A DNA stretch of 22,172 nt from Streptomyces novaecaesareae (GCF_000716875.1 NZ_JNWQ01000103.1:1-22172), one strand, 5' to 3'; positions 1 through 10,630 are shown, numbered from the stretch's first letter. Program-made: numbers and translations. The notes: generated by a model not told the origin, from the letters alone.

Positions 1-49
1 ATCTACACTAGATCGCTCGTCGGCAGCGTCAGATGTGTATAAGAGACAG
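1..49 (+). other. Illumina Nextera adapter (contig-end artefact, not genomic)
   Basis: Bases 1-8 are the 3' tail of the P5 oligo (ATCTACAC), bases 9-16 are TAGATCGC (the i5 index usually called 501), bases 17-30 are TCGTCGGCAGCGTC, and bases 31-49 are the 19-base Tn5 mosaic end AGATGTGTATAAGAGACAG. Together they form a Nextera read-1 adapter. Any reading frame through this stretch is artificial, for example the LSLIHI tail that it adds to ileS. Genomic sequence starts at base 50. Confidence 0.98.
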
Positions 50-3169
<3,120 letters not shown>

Positions 3170-3446
3170 CGCGGGCGTCGACCTCCGGCGGATGCTGGGA
3201 CTGGATCCTCCGGAGGGACGAGACGGCCGGGCCGCCCCGCGGTACCACCCTCCTTGGCCGCGGTGCTGCGTTGCGGCCCTCTTGTTTGGGCTTGCTGCCG
3301 GGTCTAGTGGGCCGCTGCGCACTCGCGGCGGCCGTTCTTCCGGCGGCTCCGGGGTGATCTTCCCGCCGTGCACACCCCCGGGCTCGCACCGTCCCCGGGT
3401 CGCTGGTGGCTGCGTACGTCGGTACTCGTCCCATCTGCGCCTTGCA
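3170..3446 (-). promoter_or_regulatory. T-box riboswitch leader of ileS (Ile specifier, translational type)
   Basis: Read on the minus strand, the leader contains the canonical T-box sequence AGGGTGGTACCGCGG (complement of 3237-3251). Its TGGT can pair with the ACCA end of uncharged tRNA-Ile. A stem I upstream has an AGTA element (3423-3426), a distal GGTGCGAGCCCGG element (about 3377-3392), and GAAG-ATC-A with the isoleucine specifier ATC at 3356-3358 followed by a purine. CCGCGG at 3258-3263 can pair with CCGCGG at 3237-3242 as the antisequestrator. CCTCCGG (3210-3216) is complementary to the Shine-Dalgarno CCGGAGG (3182-3188), so the switch should act on translation rather than through a terminator. 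The 5' boundary is estimated from the promoter. Confidence 0.9.
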
Positions 3447-3451
3447 GGGCC

Positions 3452-3483
3452 AGTGTATCGGCCGGGCGAGTCGGTTTGTCCAA
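3452..3483 (-). promoter_or_regulatory. Probable promoter of the ileS T-box transcript
   Basis: On the minus strand TACACT (3452-3457) is a good TANNNT -10 box placed just before the T-box stem I. Upstream lies TTGGAC (3478-3483), at a long spacing of 20 nt, or the overlapping GACAAA (3475-3480) at 17 nt. The predicted transcript start is near 3445. Confidence 0.5.
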
Positions 3484-3487
3484 ACCG
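3472..3487. promoter_or_regulatory. 16-base perfect dyad over the ileS -35 region
   Basis: CGGTTTG-TC-CAAACCG is a perfect 7-bp inverted repeat with a 2-base centre. It covers the candidate -35 hexamers of the ileS promoter and lies in the divergent region with the dksA-like gene. It has operator geometry, but no regulator is known to me for it. Confidence 0.45.
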
Positions 3488-3639
3488 TTTCGGGCGGACG
3501 GGCCCCCGGGAGGGCGGCGGGGCTGGTCAGGGGCGGTGGTTAGGCGGGGGCGATCTGGGCACAACCCTGTCAACGTTCGGGGCGTGGTGGTTGGGGCGGC
3601 TGCCTGGGTGGGATCGCTGTGAGGCGTCGGTATGTCATG

Positions 3640-3668
3640 TTGTGACCGGTTTTGATCGGGATTATCGT
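3640..3668 (+). promoter_or_regulatory. Candidate promoter of the dksA-like gene
   Basis: TTGTGA (3640-3645) and TATCGT (3663-3668) are separated by 17 nt, which fits a housekeeping sigma factor promoter. The start would be near 3675, giving a 5' UTR of about 55 nt that contains the 3681-3701 hairpin. Seen by eye only. Confidence 0.4.
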
Positions 3669-3680
3669 TCCGGCACTGGA

Positions 3681-3701
3681 AGCCGCCGGGAACCGGCGGC
3701 T
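3681..3701 (+). other. Perfect 9-bp hairpin in the dksA-like 5' UTR
   Basis: AGCCGCCGG-GAA-CCGGCGGCT is a 9-bp perfect stem with a 3-base loop, ending 28 nt before the ATG. It is not followed by a T-run and lies between the predicted promoter and the start codon, so it may influence mRNA stability or initiation rather than end transcription. Confidence 0.6.
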
Positions 3702-3729
3702 CGATTCGTTCGTAGATGGGGTCGAAGCC

Positions 3730-4275
3730 ATGGCTGAGAAGGGAACCGGCGCGGGTACCGCCACCAAGCGGGCACGCAAGGCCGTGGCGGTCGATCCAGG
3801 GGAGGGGACCGTGACCACTACCGCACCGAAGACCAGCACCGACACCGTCACCGTGCCGCGCGGGGCCGAGTCCGTGGACCCGGCCACGCTGCCGGTCCGG
3901 CCGGGCGAGGAGCCGTGGACCACCGAGGAGGTCCACGAACTGCACGACGAGCTGATCAGCGAGCTGGAGCGGCTGCAGAACGAGATCGACGCCGCCGAGG
4001 CGGCCATCTCGGGCCTGATGCGCGACTCCAACGACGGAGCCGGCGACGACCAGGTGGACGCCGGTACGAAGAACATCTCGCGGGAGAGCGAGCTGGCGCT
4101 CGCCAACAACGCGCGGGACAGCCTCGCCCAGACCGAGCGGGCCCTGGGCCGGCTGGAGGGCGTCGGCTTCGGCACCTGCGAGTCCTGCGGGCAGGCCATC
4201 GGCAAGGCCCGGATGCAGGCGTTCCCCCGGGCGACGCTCTGCGTGCAGTGCAAGGCCAAGCAGGAACGCCGCTGA
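3730..4275 (+). CDS. TraR/DksA family zinc-finger protein
   Basis: Predicted 181-residue cytoplasmic protein of the DksA/TraR family, whose members act on RNA polymerase through the secondary channel; the exact role of actinobacterial members is less clear. The C-terminal zinc finger is complete: C150-x2-C153 (CESC) and C171-x2-C174 (CVQC), followed by a basic tail. It is preceded by acidic helical stretches (about 64-98 and 118-145) that fit the coiled coil. Residues 1-45 are a Lys/Thr/Ala-rich, probably disordered extension. The ATG at 3730 gives MAEKGTGAGT; a TTG at 3652 in the same frame would translate the hairpin region and is less likely. The Shine-Dalgarno is weak (GATGGGG). The gene is divergent from ileS and upstream of lspA, the order I recall from Streptomyces. 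Confidence 0.9.
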   Translation: MAEKGTGAGTATKRARKAVAVDPGEGTVTTTAPKTSTDTVTVPRGAESVDPATLPVRPGEEPWTTEEVHELHDELISELERLQNEIDAAEAAISGLMRDSNDGAGDDQVDAGTKNISRESELALANNARDSLAQTERALGRLEGVGFGTCESCGQAIGKARMQAFPRATLCVQCKAKQERR

Positions 4276-4298
4276 ACCGGGCCACCGGAGCGACGCGG

Positions 4299-4327
4299 GG
4301 GGTCGGGCTTGCCGTACGCTCGACCCC
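4299..4327 (+). terminator. Inverted repeat between the dksA-like gene and lspA
   Basis: GGGGTCG (4299-4305) pairs with CGACCCC (4321-4327) across a 15-base loop, 23 bases after the dksA-like stop. It could weaken read-through into lspA. No T-tract follows, as is usual in high-GC actinobacteria. Confidence 0.35.
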
Positions 4328-4499
4328 GTAACGTCGCCTGACCCGTCCACAACGCTCGTGGGCGCGTCCAGGGCGTCACCGGCCCACCAACCCTCCCCCT
4401 CCTACGGCCGGGGGAGCTCCATCGGCAGCGGAGCGGATCATCAGTACGCAAGGTTCCCCCCAGACCCGGGACGACGCCGTCCCGTCCCCCGCCGATGCC

Positions 4500-5072
4500 G
4501 TGGAGGTGCCCGTGGCAGAGCCGACCGAGGCGGCGCCCGTGGACGAACCGACGGCCGAGCGGAAGCCCAAGGGCCCGCGGCGGGTCGGAGTCCTGCTGGT
4601 CGTCGCGGTGCTCGCCTTCCTGATCGACCTCGGCAGCAAGCTGCTGGTCGTCGCCAGGCTGGAGAACCACTCGGCGATCAAGGTGATCGGGGACGTCGTC
4701 ACCCTCCAGGTGATCCGCAACTCCGGCGCGGCCTTCGGGATGGGGCAGGCGCTGACCGTCGTCTTCACGATGATCGCCTCGGCCGTCATCGTGGTGATCT
4801 GGCGGATCGCCCGCAGGCTGTACAGCCTGCCGTGGGCGATCGCGCTCGGGCTGCTGCTCGGCGGGGCGCTCGGCAACCTCACCGACCGGCTCTTCCGCTG
4901 GCCGGGCGTCTTCCGCGGGCACGTGGTGGACTTCATCTCCGTCCAGCACTTCGCGGTCTTCAACCTCGCCGACTCGGCGATCGTCTGCGGCGGGATCCTC
5001 GTCGTGCTGCTCTCCTTCCGGGGCAGCAACCCGGACGGGACCGTCCACCAGCAGGACGGCAAGGCGGAGTAG
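4500..5072 (+). CDS. lspA: Lipoprotein signal peptidase (signal peptidase II)
   Basis: Integral membrane aspartyl protease that removes the signal peptide of prolipoproteins after Lgt has lipidated the lipobox cysteine. Motifs of the family are present: NSGAAF (74-79), GNLTDR (125-130), HVVDF with catalytic Asp144, and FNLADSAI with catalytic Asp158. Four membrane segments fall at about 30-51, 85-101, 111-128 and 156-173; the first 28 residues are a charged Pro/Ala-rich cytoplasmic extension. At 190 residues the length is normal. The start is uncertain: GTG 4500 has no ribosome-binding site, whereas GTG 4512 has GGAGG five bases upstream. The frame stays open further upstream with sequence resembling family N-termini but has no standard start codon. 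The putative lipoprotein gene at 19075-19767 would supply one of its substrates. Confidence 0.94.
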   Translation: MEVPVAEPTEAAPVDEPTAERKPKGPRRVGVLLVVAVLAFLIDLGSKLLVVARLENHSAIKVIGDVVTLQVIRNSGAAFGMGQALTVVFTMIASAVIVVIWRIARRLYSLPWAIALGLLLGGALGNLTDRLFRWPGVFRGHVVDFISVQHFAVFNLADSAIVCGGILVVLLSFRGSNPDGTVHQQDGKAE

Positions 5073-5152
5073 CACCGGCCTGCGGAGCGGGGTGGCACGC
5101 CTTGCGGGGCGGGCCGGGGAGTGCGGCGGGCGGGGGAGGCCCCGGTGTCCGG

Positions 5153-5165
5153 CATACTCGTACGG
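5153..5165 (+). promoter_or_regulatory. -10 box for a leaderless rluD-like transcript
   Basis: CATACT (5153-5158) lies seven bases before the GTG at 5166, placing the expected transcription start on the start codon. No Shine-Dalgarno precedes that GTG. No convincing -35 is seen in the very G-rich sequence upstream. Confidence 0.45.
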
Positions 5166-6104
5166 GTGAGTACCGCAGCGCAGATCCGCAGCCTCCCCGT
5201 ACCCGACGGCCTGGAGGGCGAGCGCCTCGACGCCGCCCTGGCCCGGATGTTCGGTTTCTCCCGGACCAAGGCCGCCGAGCTGGCCGCCGACGGCAAGGTG
5301 ACGCTCGACGGCGCCATGGCCGGCAAGTCGGACCGGGTGACCGCCGGCTCCTGGCTGGAGGTCGAGATCCCCGCCCCCGCCGCCCCGGTGCAGATCGTCG
5401 CCGAACACGTCGAGGGCATGCGGATCGTCCACGACGACGAGGACATCGTGCTGATCGACAAGCCGGTCGGCGTCGCCGCGCACCCCAGCCCGGGCTGGAC
5501 CGGCCCCACCGTCATCGGCGGGCTCGCCGCGGCCGGCTACCGGATCTCCACCTCGGGCGCGGCCGAGCGGCAGGGCATCGTGCACCGGCTGGACGTCGGC
5601 ACCTCGGGGCTGATGGTCGTCGCCAAGTCCGAGCGTGCGTACACCGACCTCAAGCGGCAGTTCCACGACCGGATCACCGACAAGCGGTACCACACGCTGG
5701 TGCAGGGCCACCCGGACCCGATGAGCGGCACGGTGGACGCGCCGATCGGGCGCCACCCCAGCTCCGACTGGAAGTGGGCGGTGACCCAGGAGGGCAAGCC
5801 GTCCGTCACCCACTACGACCTGATCGAGGCGTACCGGGCCGCGTCGCTGCTGGCGATCAAGCTGGAGACCGGGCGTACCCACCAGATCCGCGTCCACATG
5901 TCCGCGCTGCGCCACCCCTGCGTGGGGGACCTGACGTACGGCGCCGACCCGACGCTGGCCAAGCGGCTCGGGCTGACCCGGCAGTGGCTGCACGCGGTGT
6001 CGCTCGGCTTCGAGCACCCGTCGGACGGTCAGTGGGTCGAGTTCTCCAGCGAGTACCCGGCGGACCTGCAGAAGGCGCTGGACGTGATCGCGGCGGAGAG
6101 CTGA
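5166..6104 (+). CDS. RluA/RluD family ribosomal RNA pseudouridine synthase
   Basis: Converts specific uridines of 23S rRNA to pseudouridine; the exact target cannot be told from sequence. The 312-residue protein has an N-terminal S4-like RNA-binding domain (about 12-75, [28 protein letters not shown]) and a synthase domain with the signature HRLDVGTSG, in which Asp143 is the catalytic residue. A later stretch, [10 protein letters not shown], is also typical of the family. GTG 5166 was preferred to an in-frame GTG at 5121 because the conserved part starts here ([21 protein letters not shown]) and a -10 box lies seven bases upstream. The gene sits between lspA and the GNAT gene; only one base separates its stop from the next start. 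Confidence 0.92.
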   Translation: MSTAAQIRSLPVPDGLEGERLDAALARMFGFSRTKAAELAADGKVTLDGAMAGKSDRVTAGSWLEVEIPAPAAPVQIVAEHVEGMRIVHDDEDIVLIDKPVGVAAHPSPGWTGPTVIGGLAAAGYRISTSGAAERQGIVHRLDVGTSGLMVVAKSERAYTDLKRQFHDRITDKRYHTLVQGHPDPMSGTVDAPIGRHPSSDWKWAVTQEGKPSVTHYDLIEAYRAASLLAIKLETGRTHQIRVHMSALRHPCVGDLTYGADPTLAKRLGLTRQWLHAVSLGFEHPSDGQWVEFSSEYPADLQKALDVIAAES

Positions 6105-6105
6105 C

Positions 6106-6615
6106 GTGAGCGGTGGGGTGGGCGCCGGGCTGGGTGTCGGCCCGGGTGTCGGCCTGGGCGTCGTCATTCGGATCGCCGAGGGGGAGGCGGACCTGGCGCT
6201 GGTGCGGGCCGTCCGGCGCGAGGTGTTCATCGTCGAGCAGAACGTGCCGGAGGAGCTGGAGTACGACGAGTACGACCGGACCTCGGTGCACCTGCTGGCG
6301 GTGGGAGCCGACGGCGGCGCTCTGGGCACCGGGCGGCTGATCTTCGGCGAGCAGGCGCGGGAGCTGACCGGGGGCACCGACGGGCGGGTGCTGCTCGGGC
6401 GGCTCGCGGTGCTGCCGGCGGCCCGGGGGACCGGGCTGGGCGCGGAGCTCGTGCGGGCGATCGAGGCCGCGGGGGCCGAGCGCGGCGGCTCGGAGATGGA
6501 GCTGCACGCGCAGGTGCAGGCGCTCGGGTTCTACGAGCGGCTGGGGTACGTGGCGGAGGGGCCGGTGTACGACGATGCGGGGATTCCGCACCGGACGATG
6601 ACGCGGGCCCTGTAG
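6106..6615 (+). CDS. GNAT family N-acetyltransferase (ElaA/YjcF-like)
   Basis: Predicted 169-residue acetyl-CoA-dependent acyltransferase; the substrate is unknown. Family features are VRREVFIVEQNVPEE (34-48), the acetyl-CoA loop VLPAARGTGLGAEL (102-115), LHAQVQALGFYERLGY (133-148), and the terminal GIPHRTM, which resembles ElaA-type proteins. The GTG start is one base after the rluD-like stop, with GGAGAG in the end of that gene as ribosome-binding site, so the two are translationally coupled. Residues 2-20 are a Gly/Val-rich low-complexity stretch made by imperfect GGTGTCGGC-type repeats; it looks like a recent extension of the N-terminus, and a downstream start cannot be excluded. Confidence 0.85.
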   Translation: MSGGVGAGLGVGPGVGLGVVIRIAEGEADLALVRAVRREVFIVEQNVPEELEYDEYDRTSVHLLAVGADGGALGTGRLIFGEQARELTGGTDGRVLLGRLAVLPAARGTGLGAELVRAIEAAGAERGGSEMELHAQVQALGFYERLGYVAEGPVYDDAGIPHRTMTRAL

Positions 6616-6634
6616 GCGCCCTTCCGTTTCGCGC

Positions 6635-6668
6635 AGTTCCCCGCGCCCCTCATGGGGCGCGGGGAACT
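6635..6668. terminator. Bidirectional terminator between GNAT gene and mscS-like gene
   Basis: AGTTCCCCGCGCCCC (6635-6649), loop TCAT, GGGGCGCGGGGAACT (6654-6668): a perfect 15-bp stem with a 4-base loop. It lies between two convergent genes that end at 6615 and 6682, so it can end both transcripts. From memory, hairpins with this CAGTTCCCCGCGCCCCT core recur many times in Streptomyces genomes. Confidence 0.85.
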
Positions 6669-6681
6669 CGTGCTTTGGGGG

Positions 6682-7701
6682 TCAGGTGTCGGTGGTGCGG
6701 AGGCGGGGGAGGGCGTGGGGGTGTTCGTCGCGTAGGTGGGCGATGAGCTGTTCGCGGATGTCGAAGCGGAGCTGGGCGGCGTCGTCGGGGGTGCGGGCGG
6801 TCATGGTGGCGCGGACGACGATGGTGCTGGGGGTGGTGTCGGTGACCTGGAGGGCCCACTCGGCGCCGTCCCAGAGCGGGTGCCGGTCGAGGCGGGCGCG
6901 CAGGGTGGCGCGCAGCTCGTCGACCGGGGTGGTGTGGTCGAGGTGGAGCAGGACGGCGGCGAGCAGGCCCGGGTCGCGGCGGGTCCAGTTCTCGAAGGGC
7001 TTGTTGACGAAGTAGGAGACCGGGACGATCAGCCGGCGGTAGTCCCAGAGCCGGACCACCAGGTAGGAGAGGGTGATCTCCTCGACCGTGCCCTGCTGGC
7101 CGTCCACCACCACGGTGTCGCCGATCCGGACGGTGTCGCCGAAGGCGATCTGCAGGCCGGCGAAGAAGTTGCCCAGGGTGCTCTGGGCGGCGATGCCGGC
7201 CACGATGCCGATGATGCCGGCCGAGGCGAGCAGGCCGGCGCCGATGCTGCGCATCGCCGAGAAGGTCAGCAGCATCACGGCGACGGTGACCACGACGACG
7301 ACCGCGCTGGCCACCCGGCGCAGCACGCTGATCTGGGTGTGCACCCGCTGGCGCCGGGCCGGATCGTCGATCCGGGTCTCGTAGCGGCTGAGCAGGGCCT
7401 CCAGGACGGCGGCCACCACGCGGACGGTGAGCCAGCCGAGCGAGGCGAGCAGGAAGAGCAGGGCCAGGTGGTGGGCGCCCTCGTCCTGGCGCAGGTGGAA
7501 GATCCGCTGGAGCGGGCGGGCGGCGAGCAGCAGGGCCGAGACGACGGTGAGTTGGAGCGGGATCCGGCAGCGGCGGAGCAGTGGCCAGAGTGGGGCGTCG
7601 GGACTGCGGGAGGCGGCCCGTTGGAGGGCCTGGTCGGCGATCCAGCCGATCGCCAGGGTGGCGGCGACGGTGGCGAGCAGCGAGATCAGCGGCCAGAGCA
7701 T
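6682..7701 (-). CDS. MscS family mechanosensitive ion channel
   Basis: Predicted 339-residue small-conductance mechanosensitive channel of the cytoplasmic membrane, which would release solutes during osmotic downshock. Hydrophobic segments lie at about 3-24, 45-63, 79-104 and 132-149, followed by the pore helix region rich in Gly/Ala (154-183, GAGLLASAGIIGIVAGIAAQ) that ends in LGNFFAGLQIAF. The MscS beta domain follows: DTVRIGDTVVVDGQQGTVEEI (189-209), then RLIVPVSYFVNKPFENW (223-239), and a C-terminal alpha/beta domain. ATG 7699-7701 was chosen because a TATCGT -10 box sits seven bases upstream on the minus strand, giving a leaderless mRNA. The gene is divergent from the hydrolase-ABC gene. 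Confidence 0.92.
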   Translation of the reverse strand: MLWPLISLLATVAATLAIGWIADQALQRAASRSPDAPLWPLLRRCRIPLQLTVVSALLLAARPLQRIFHLRQDEGAHHLALLFLLASLGWLTVRVVAAVLEALLSRYETRIDDPARRQRVHTQISVLRRVASAVVVVVTVAVMLLTFSAMRSIGAGLLASAGIIGIVAGIAAQSTLGNFFAGLQIAFGDTVRIGDTVVVDGQQGTVEEITLSYLVVRLWDYRRLIVPVSYFVNKPFENWTRRDPGLLAAVLLHLDHTTPVDELRATLRARLDRHPLWDGAEWALQVTDTTPSTIVVRATMTARTPDDAAQLRFDIREQLIAHLRDEHPHALPRLRTTDT

Positions 7702-7714
7702 GGGCCGTACGATA
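7702..7714 (-). promoter_or_regulatory. -10 box for a leaderless mscS-like transcript
   Basis: On the minus strand TATCGT (7709-7714) is followed by seven bases and then the ATG. There is no ribosome-binding site, so the message probably begins at or next to the start codon. No clear -35 hexamer is seen. Confidence 0.45.
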
Positions 7715-7796
7715 CGCGGACAGGGTGGGGTGAAACGGGCGAAAGGGTGCGACCGCTCCCGTGGTGGCCTTATCGGGGGCCTACCCGGACGGCGGA

Positions 7797-7810
7797 TACG
7801 ATCAGCGGCC
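7797..7810 (+). promoter_or_regulatory. -10 box for a leaderless hydrolase-ABC transcript
   Basis: TACGAT (7797-7802) is followed by eight bases and the ATG at 7811. No Shine-Dalgarno is present. The arrangement mirrors that of the divergent mscS-like gene about 100 bases away. Confidence 0.45.
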
Positions 7811-10630
7811 ATGGAGTTCGGTGGGGCATGGCGTCGCTGGCGGGGCCGGGGTACGACGGTCGGACGCAGGCTGCTGGCGGGCGCGGTGGCCTTGGTGGCG
7901 GTGGCCGGGGTCGGTACCGCGACGGTGGCGTCCGGCGGTGAGCAGACGGTCCGTGAGGAGGACCGTTTCCTCAGCATGCCGGAGACGCCCGGCAGCGCGC
8001 AGCAGGTCCAGCTGGACACCTCGTTCTTCACCACCGGCGGCAGCCCCCGGCCGGCGGTGCTGCTCGCGCACGGCTTCGGCGGCTCCAAGGAGGGCGAGCG
8101 GGAGCGGGCCGAGCAGCTCGCCCGGCAGGGGTACGCGGTGCTGACCTGGTCGGCGCGCGGGTTCGGGCGCTCGGGCGGCAGGATCGGCCTCAACGCGCCC
8201 GACCGCGAGGTCGAGGACGTCCGCCACCTGGTGGACTGGCTGGCCCAGCGGCCCGAGGTGCAGCTCGACGGGCCCGGCGATCCGAAGGTCGGCATCACCG
8301 GTGCCTCGTACGGCGGGGCGGTCTCGCTGCTGGCCTCCGCGGCCGACCACCGGATCGACGCGGTGGCCACCCAGATCACCTGGTGGAACCTGGCCGACTC
8401 GCTGTTCCCGCAGGGCGTGCAGGGCTCGGGCGCGGCCGACGGTGTGTTCAAGAAGCTGTGGGCCGGGATCTTCTTCACCACCGGCTCGGTTGCCCCCGGT
8501 TCGGCGGGCGGTCTCGGGCCGTCCGGCGGTGCGCCGCGCGCGGGCGGCGACGCGAAGCCGGTGGAGGACGAGCAGGCCGGGTGCGGGCGGTTCCTGGAGT
8601 CGCTGTGCCGGATGTACGACCGGGTCGCCACCGCCGGGCACGCCGATCCGGAGGCCGTCGCGATGCTGGCCGCCGCCAGCCCGTCCTCGGTGGCGGCGCA
8701 GCTCAAGGCGCCCACGCTGGTGGTGCAGGGGCAGCAGGACTCGCTGTTCCCGCTCGACCAGGGCGACCGGATCGCGCAGGCGGTCGCCGCGAACGGTGCG
8801 CCGGTGGCGGTGGACTGGTTCGCGGGCGGGCACGACGGCGGGACGGACACCAGCGCCCGGGTGGACGACCGGGTGACCGCCTGGTTCGACCACTACCTGA
8901 AGGGGCGGGGGAACGACACCGGCCCGGCGTTCCGGGTGACCAGGACCGGCGGGGTGGACTCGACCGGCTTCCAGGCCGTGCTGCGCGGGGCCACCGCCGA
9001 CCGGTACCCCGGGCTGGGCGGGACGGGCTCGCGGTCCGTCGAGCTGGCGGGCGGGGAGAAGACGATCACCAATCCGCCCGGCGGGGCGCCGCCGGGGATC
9101 TCGACGCTGCCGGGCATCGGCGCGCTCAGCCAGGCGTCCGCGCTGGGCGCCGGGCTGTCGCTGGACTTCCCCGGGCAGAACGCCGCGTTCGACTCGGCGC
9201 CGCTGGACTCGCCGCTGCACCTGACCGGGCAGCCGACGGTGCCGGTGCGGGTGAAGGCGGACCGGCCGGACGCGGTGCTGTTCGCGAAGCTGTACGACGT
9301 CGGGCCGGACGGCAAGGCGGTGCTGCCGCAGCAGCTCGCCGCCCCGCTGCGGGTGACCGGCGCGGACGCGGAGCGGACGGTCACGGTGGCGCTGCCGACC
9401 GTCGACCACACCTTCCCGGCCGGGCACCGGCTGCGGCTGGTGCTGGCGAGCACCGACCTCGCGTACGCCTCGCCCGTCGAGCCGGCCGCCTACCAGGTCG
9501 CTCCGGCCGGGGCGGTCACCGTGCCGACCGTCGAGGAGCTCGTCACCGAGGCGGCGCCGCTGCCCGCGCGGACCTGGCTGCTGCCGGTGGTCGCCGTGGC
9601 GGTGGCCGCAGGGCTGGTCCTGATGCCGCGGCTGCGGGGCCGGCTGCGGCGTCGGCGGGCGGCCGGCGGGCCGGAGTTCGATCCTGAGCTGGCCGGTGTG
9701 CCGCTGCGGATCAGCGGGTTGAGCAAGCGCTACAAGGGCTCCCAGGACCGCTACGCGGTGCGGGAGTTGGGCTTCCGGGTGGAGCAGGGGCAGGTGCTCG
9801 GACTGCTCGGGCCGAACGGCGCGGGCAAGACCACCACGCTGCGGATGCTGATGGGCCTGATCCGGCCGGACGCCGGGGAGATCCGGATCTTCGGGCACCT
9901 GGTGCGGCCCGGTGCGCCGGTGCTGTCGCGGGTCGGGGCGTTCGTGGAGGGCGCGGGCTTCCTGCCGCACCTGAGCGGGCGGGCCAACCTGCGGCTCTAC
10001 TGGCAGGCGACCGGGCGGCCGGAGGCCGACGCGTGCTTCGACGAGGCGCTCGCCATCGCGGGGCTCGGCGAGGCGCTGGACCGTGCGGTGCGCACGTACT
10101 CACAGGGCATGCGGCAGCGGCTGGCGATCGCGCAGGCGATGCTCGGGATGCCGGACCTGCTGATCCTGGACGAGCCGACCAACGGGCTCGACCCGCCGCA
10201 GATCCGCGAGATGCGCGAGGTGATGATCCGGTACGCGGCTGGCGGGCGGACGGTGATCGTTTCGAGTCACCTGCTGTCCGAGGTCGAGCAGAGCTGTACG
10301 GATCTGGTCGTGATGGATCGCGGGCGGCTGGTGACGGCCGGGGCGGTCGATGAGATCGTCGGGTCGTCGGAGCTGCTGATGATCGGTGTCGCGGCGTCGG
10401 ATGACCCGGCCTCGGACGACCCGGCGGCGGTGGCCGAGAAGGTCGGCGCGCTGGCCGGGGTCGGCTCGGCGGAGGCCGTCGAGGGCGGGCTGCTGGTGCG
10501 GCTGGACGGGATGGCCGCGAGCGAGCTGCTGGCGGAGCTGGTGCGGCTGGGGGTGCCGGTGGAGAGCGCCGGGCCGCAGCGGCGGTTGGAGGACGCGTTC
10601 CTGTCGTTGATCGGAGGTGGTGCGGAATGA
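7811..10630 (+). CDS. Fusion of secreted serine hydrolase (CocE/X-Pro peptidase type) and ABC ATPase
   Basis: A 939-residue two-part protein. Residues 20-41 are a hydrophobic signal anchor after a basic N-terminus. Residues 65-365 form an alpha/beta hydrolase of the CocE/X-Pro dipeptidyl-peptidase (S15) type, with nucleophile Ser166 in GASYGG, probable acid Asp310 (QGQQD) and His341 (GGHD). Residues about 370-570 resemble the S15 C-terminal jelly-roll domain. A membrane segment at 589-605 with an RLRGRLRRRR stop-transfer sequence leads to a complete ABC ATPase: Walker A GPNGAGKTT (667-675), signature YSQGM (763-767), Walker B LLILDEPT (783-790), NGLDP, switch His820. The topology (hydrolase outside, ATPase inside) is consistent. 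The permease starts inside its stop codon (ATGA). The substrate is unknown; export or modification of an ester or peptide is an inference. Confidence 0.9.
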   Translation: MEFGGAWRRWRGRGTTVGRRLLAGAVALVAVAGVGTATVASGGEQTVREEDRFLSMPETPGSAQQVQLDTSFFTTGGSPRPAVLLAHGFGGSKEGERERAEQLARQGYAVLTWSARGFGRSGGRIGLNAPDREVEDVRHLVDWLAQRPEVQLDGPGDPKVGITGASYGGAVSLLASAADHRIDAVATQITWWNLADSLFPQGVQGSGAADGVFKKLWAGIFFTTGSVAPGSAGGLGPSGGAPRAGGDAKPVEDEQAGCGRFLESLCRMYDRVATAGHADPEAVAMLAAASPSSVAAQLKAPTLVVQGQQDSLFPLDQGDRIAQAVAANGAPVAVDWFAGGHDGGTDTSARVDDRVTAWFDHYLKGRGNDTGPAFRVTRTGGVDSTGFQAVLRGATADRYPGLGGTGSRSVELAGGEKTITNPPGGAPPGISTLPGIGALSQASALGAGLSLDFPGQNAAFDSAPLDSPLHLTGQPTVPVRVKADRPDAVLFAKLYDVGPDGKAVLPQQLAAPLRVTGADAERTVTVALPTVDHTFPAGHRLRLVLASTDLAYASPVEPAAYQVAPAGAVTVPTVEELVTEAAPLPARTWLLPVVAVAVAAGLVLMPRLRGRLRRRRAAGGPEFDPELAGVPLRISGLSKRYKGSQDRYAVRELGFRVEQGQVLGLLGPNGAGKTTTLRMLMGLIRPDAGEIRIFGHLVRPGAPVLSRVGAFVEGAGFLPHLSGRANLRLYWQATGRPEADACFDEALAIAGLGEALDRAVRTYSQGMRQRLAIAQAMLGMPDLLILDEPTNGLDPPQIREMREVMIRYAAGGRTVIVSSHLLSEVEQSCTDLVVMDRGRLVTAGAVDEIVGSSELLMIGVAASDDPASDDPAAVAEKVGALAGVGSAEAVEGGLLVRLDGMAASELLAELVRLGVPVESAGPQRRLEDAFLSLIGGGAE

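Noticed and set aside
3304..4350. Long minus-strand frame covering the dksA-like gene and the ileS leader
   Set aside because: No recognisable domain; it runs antisense to a gene with an intact zinc finger and through the T-box RNA.
6635..6668. Attachment site or mobile-element end
   Set aside because: A single perfect hairpin between two convergent genes is explained by a bidirectional terminator; no repeat partner or integrase is nearby.
7802..9970. Long minus-strand frame opposite the hydrolase-ABC gene
   Set aside because: Arg/Pro/Gly-rich low-complexity product without domains; the plus-strand frame carries complete catalytic motifs.
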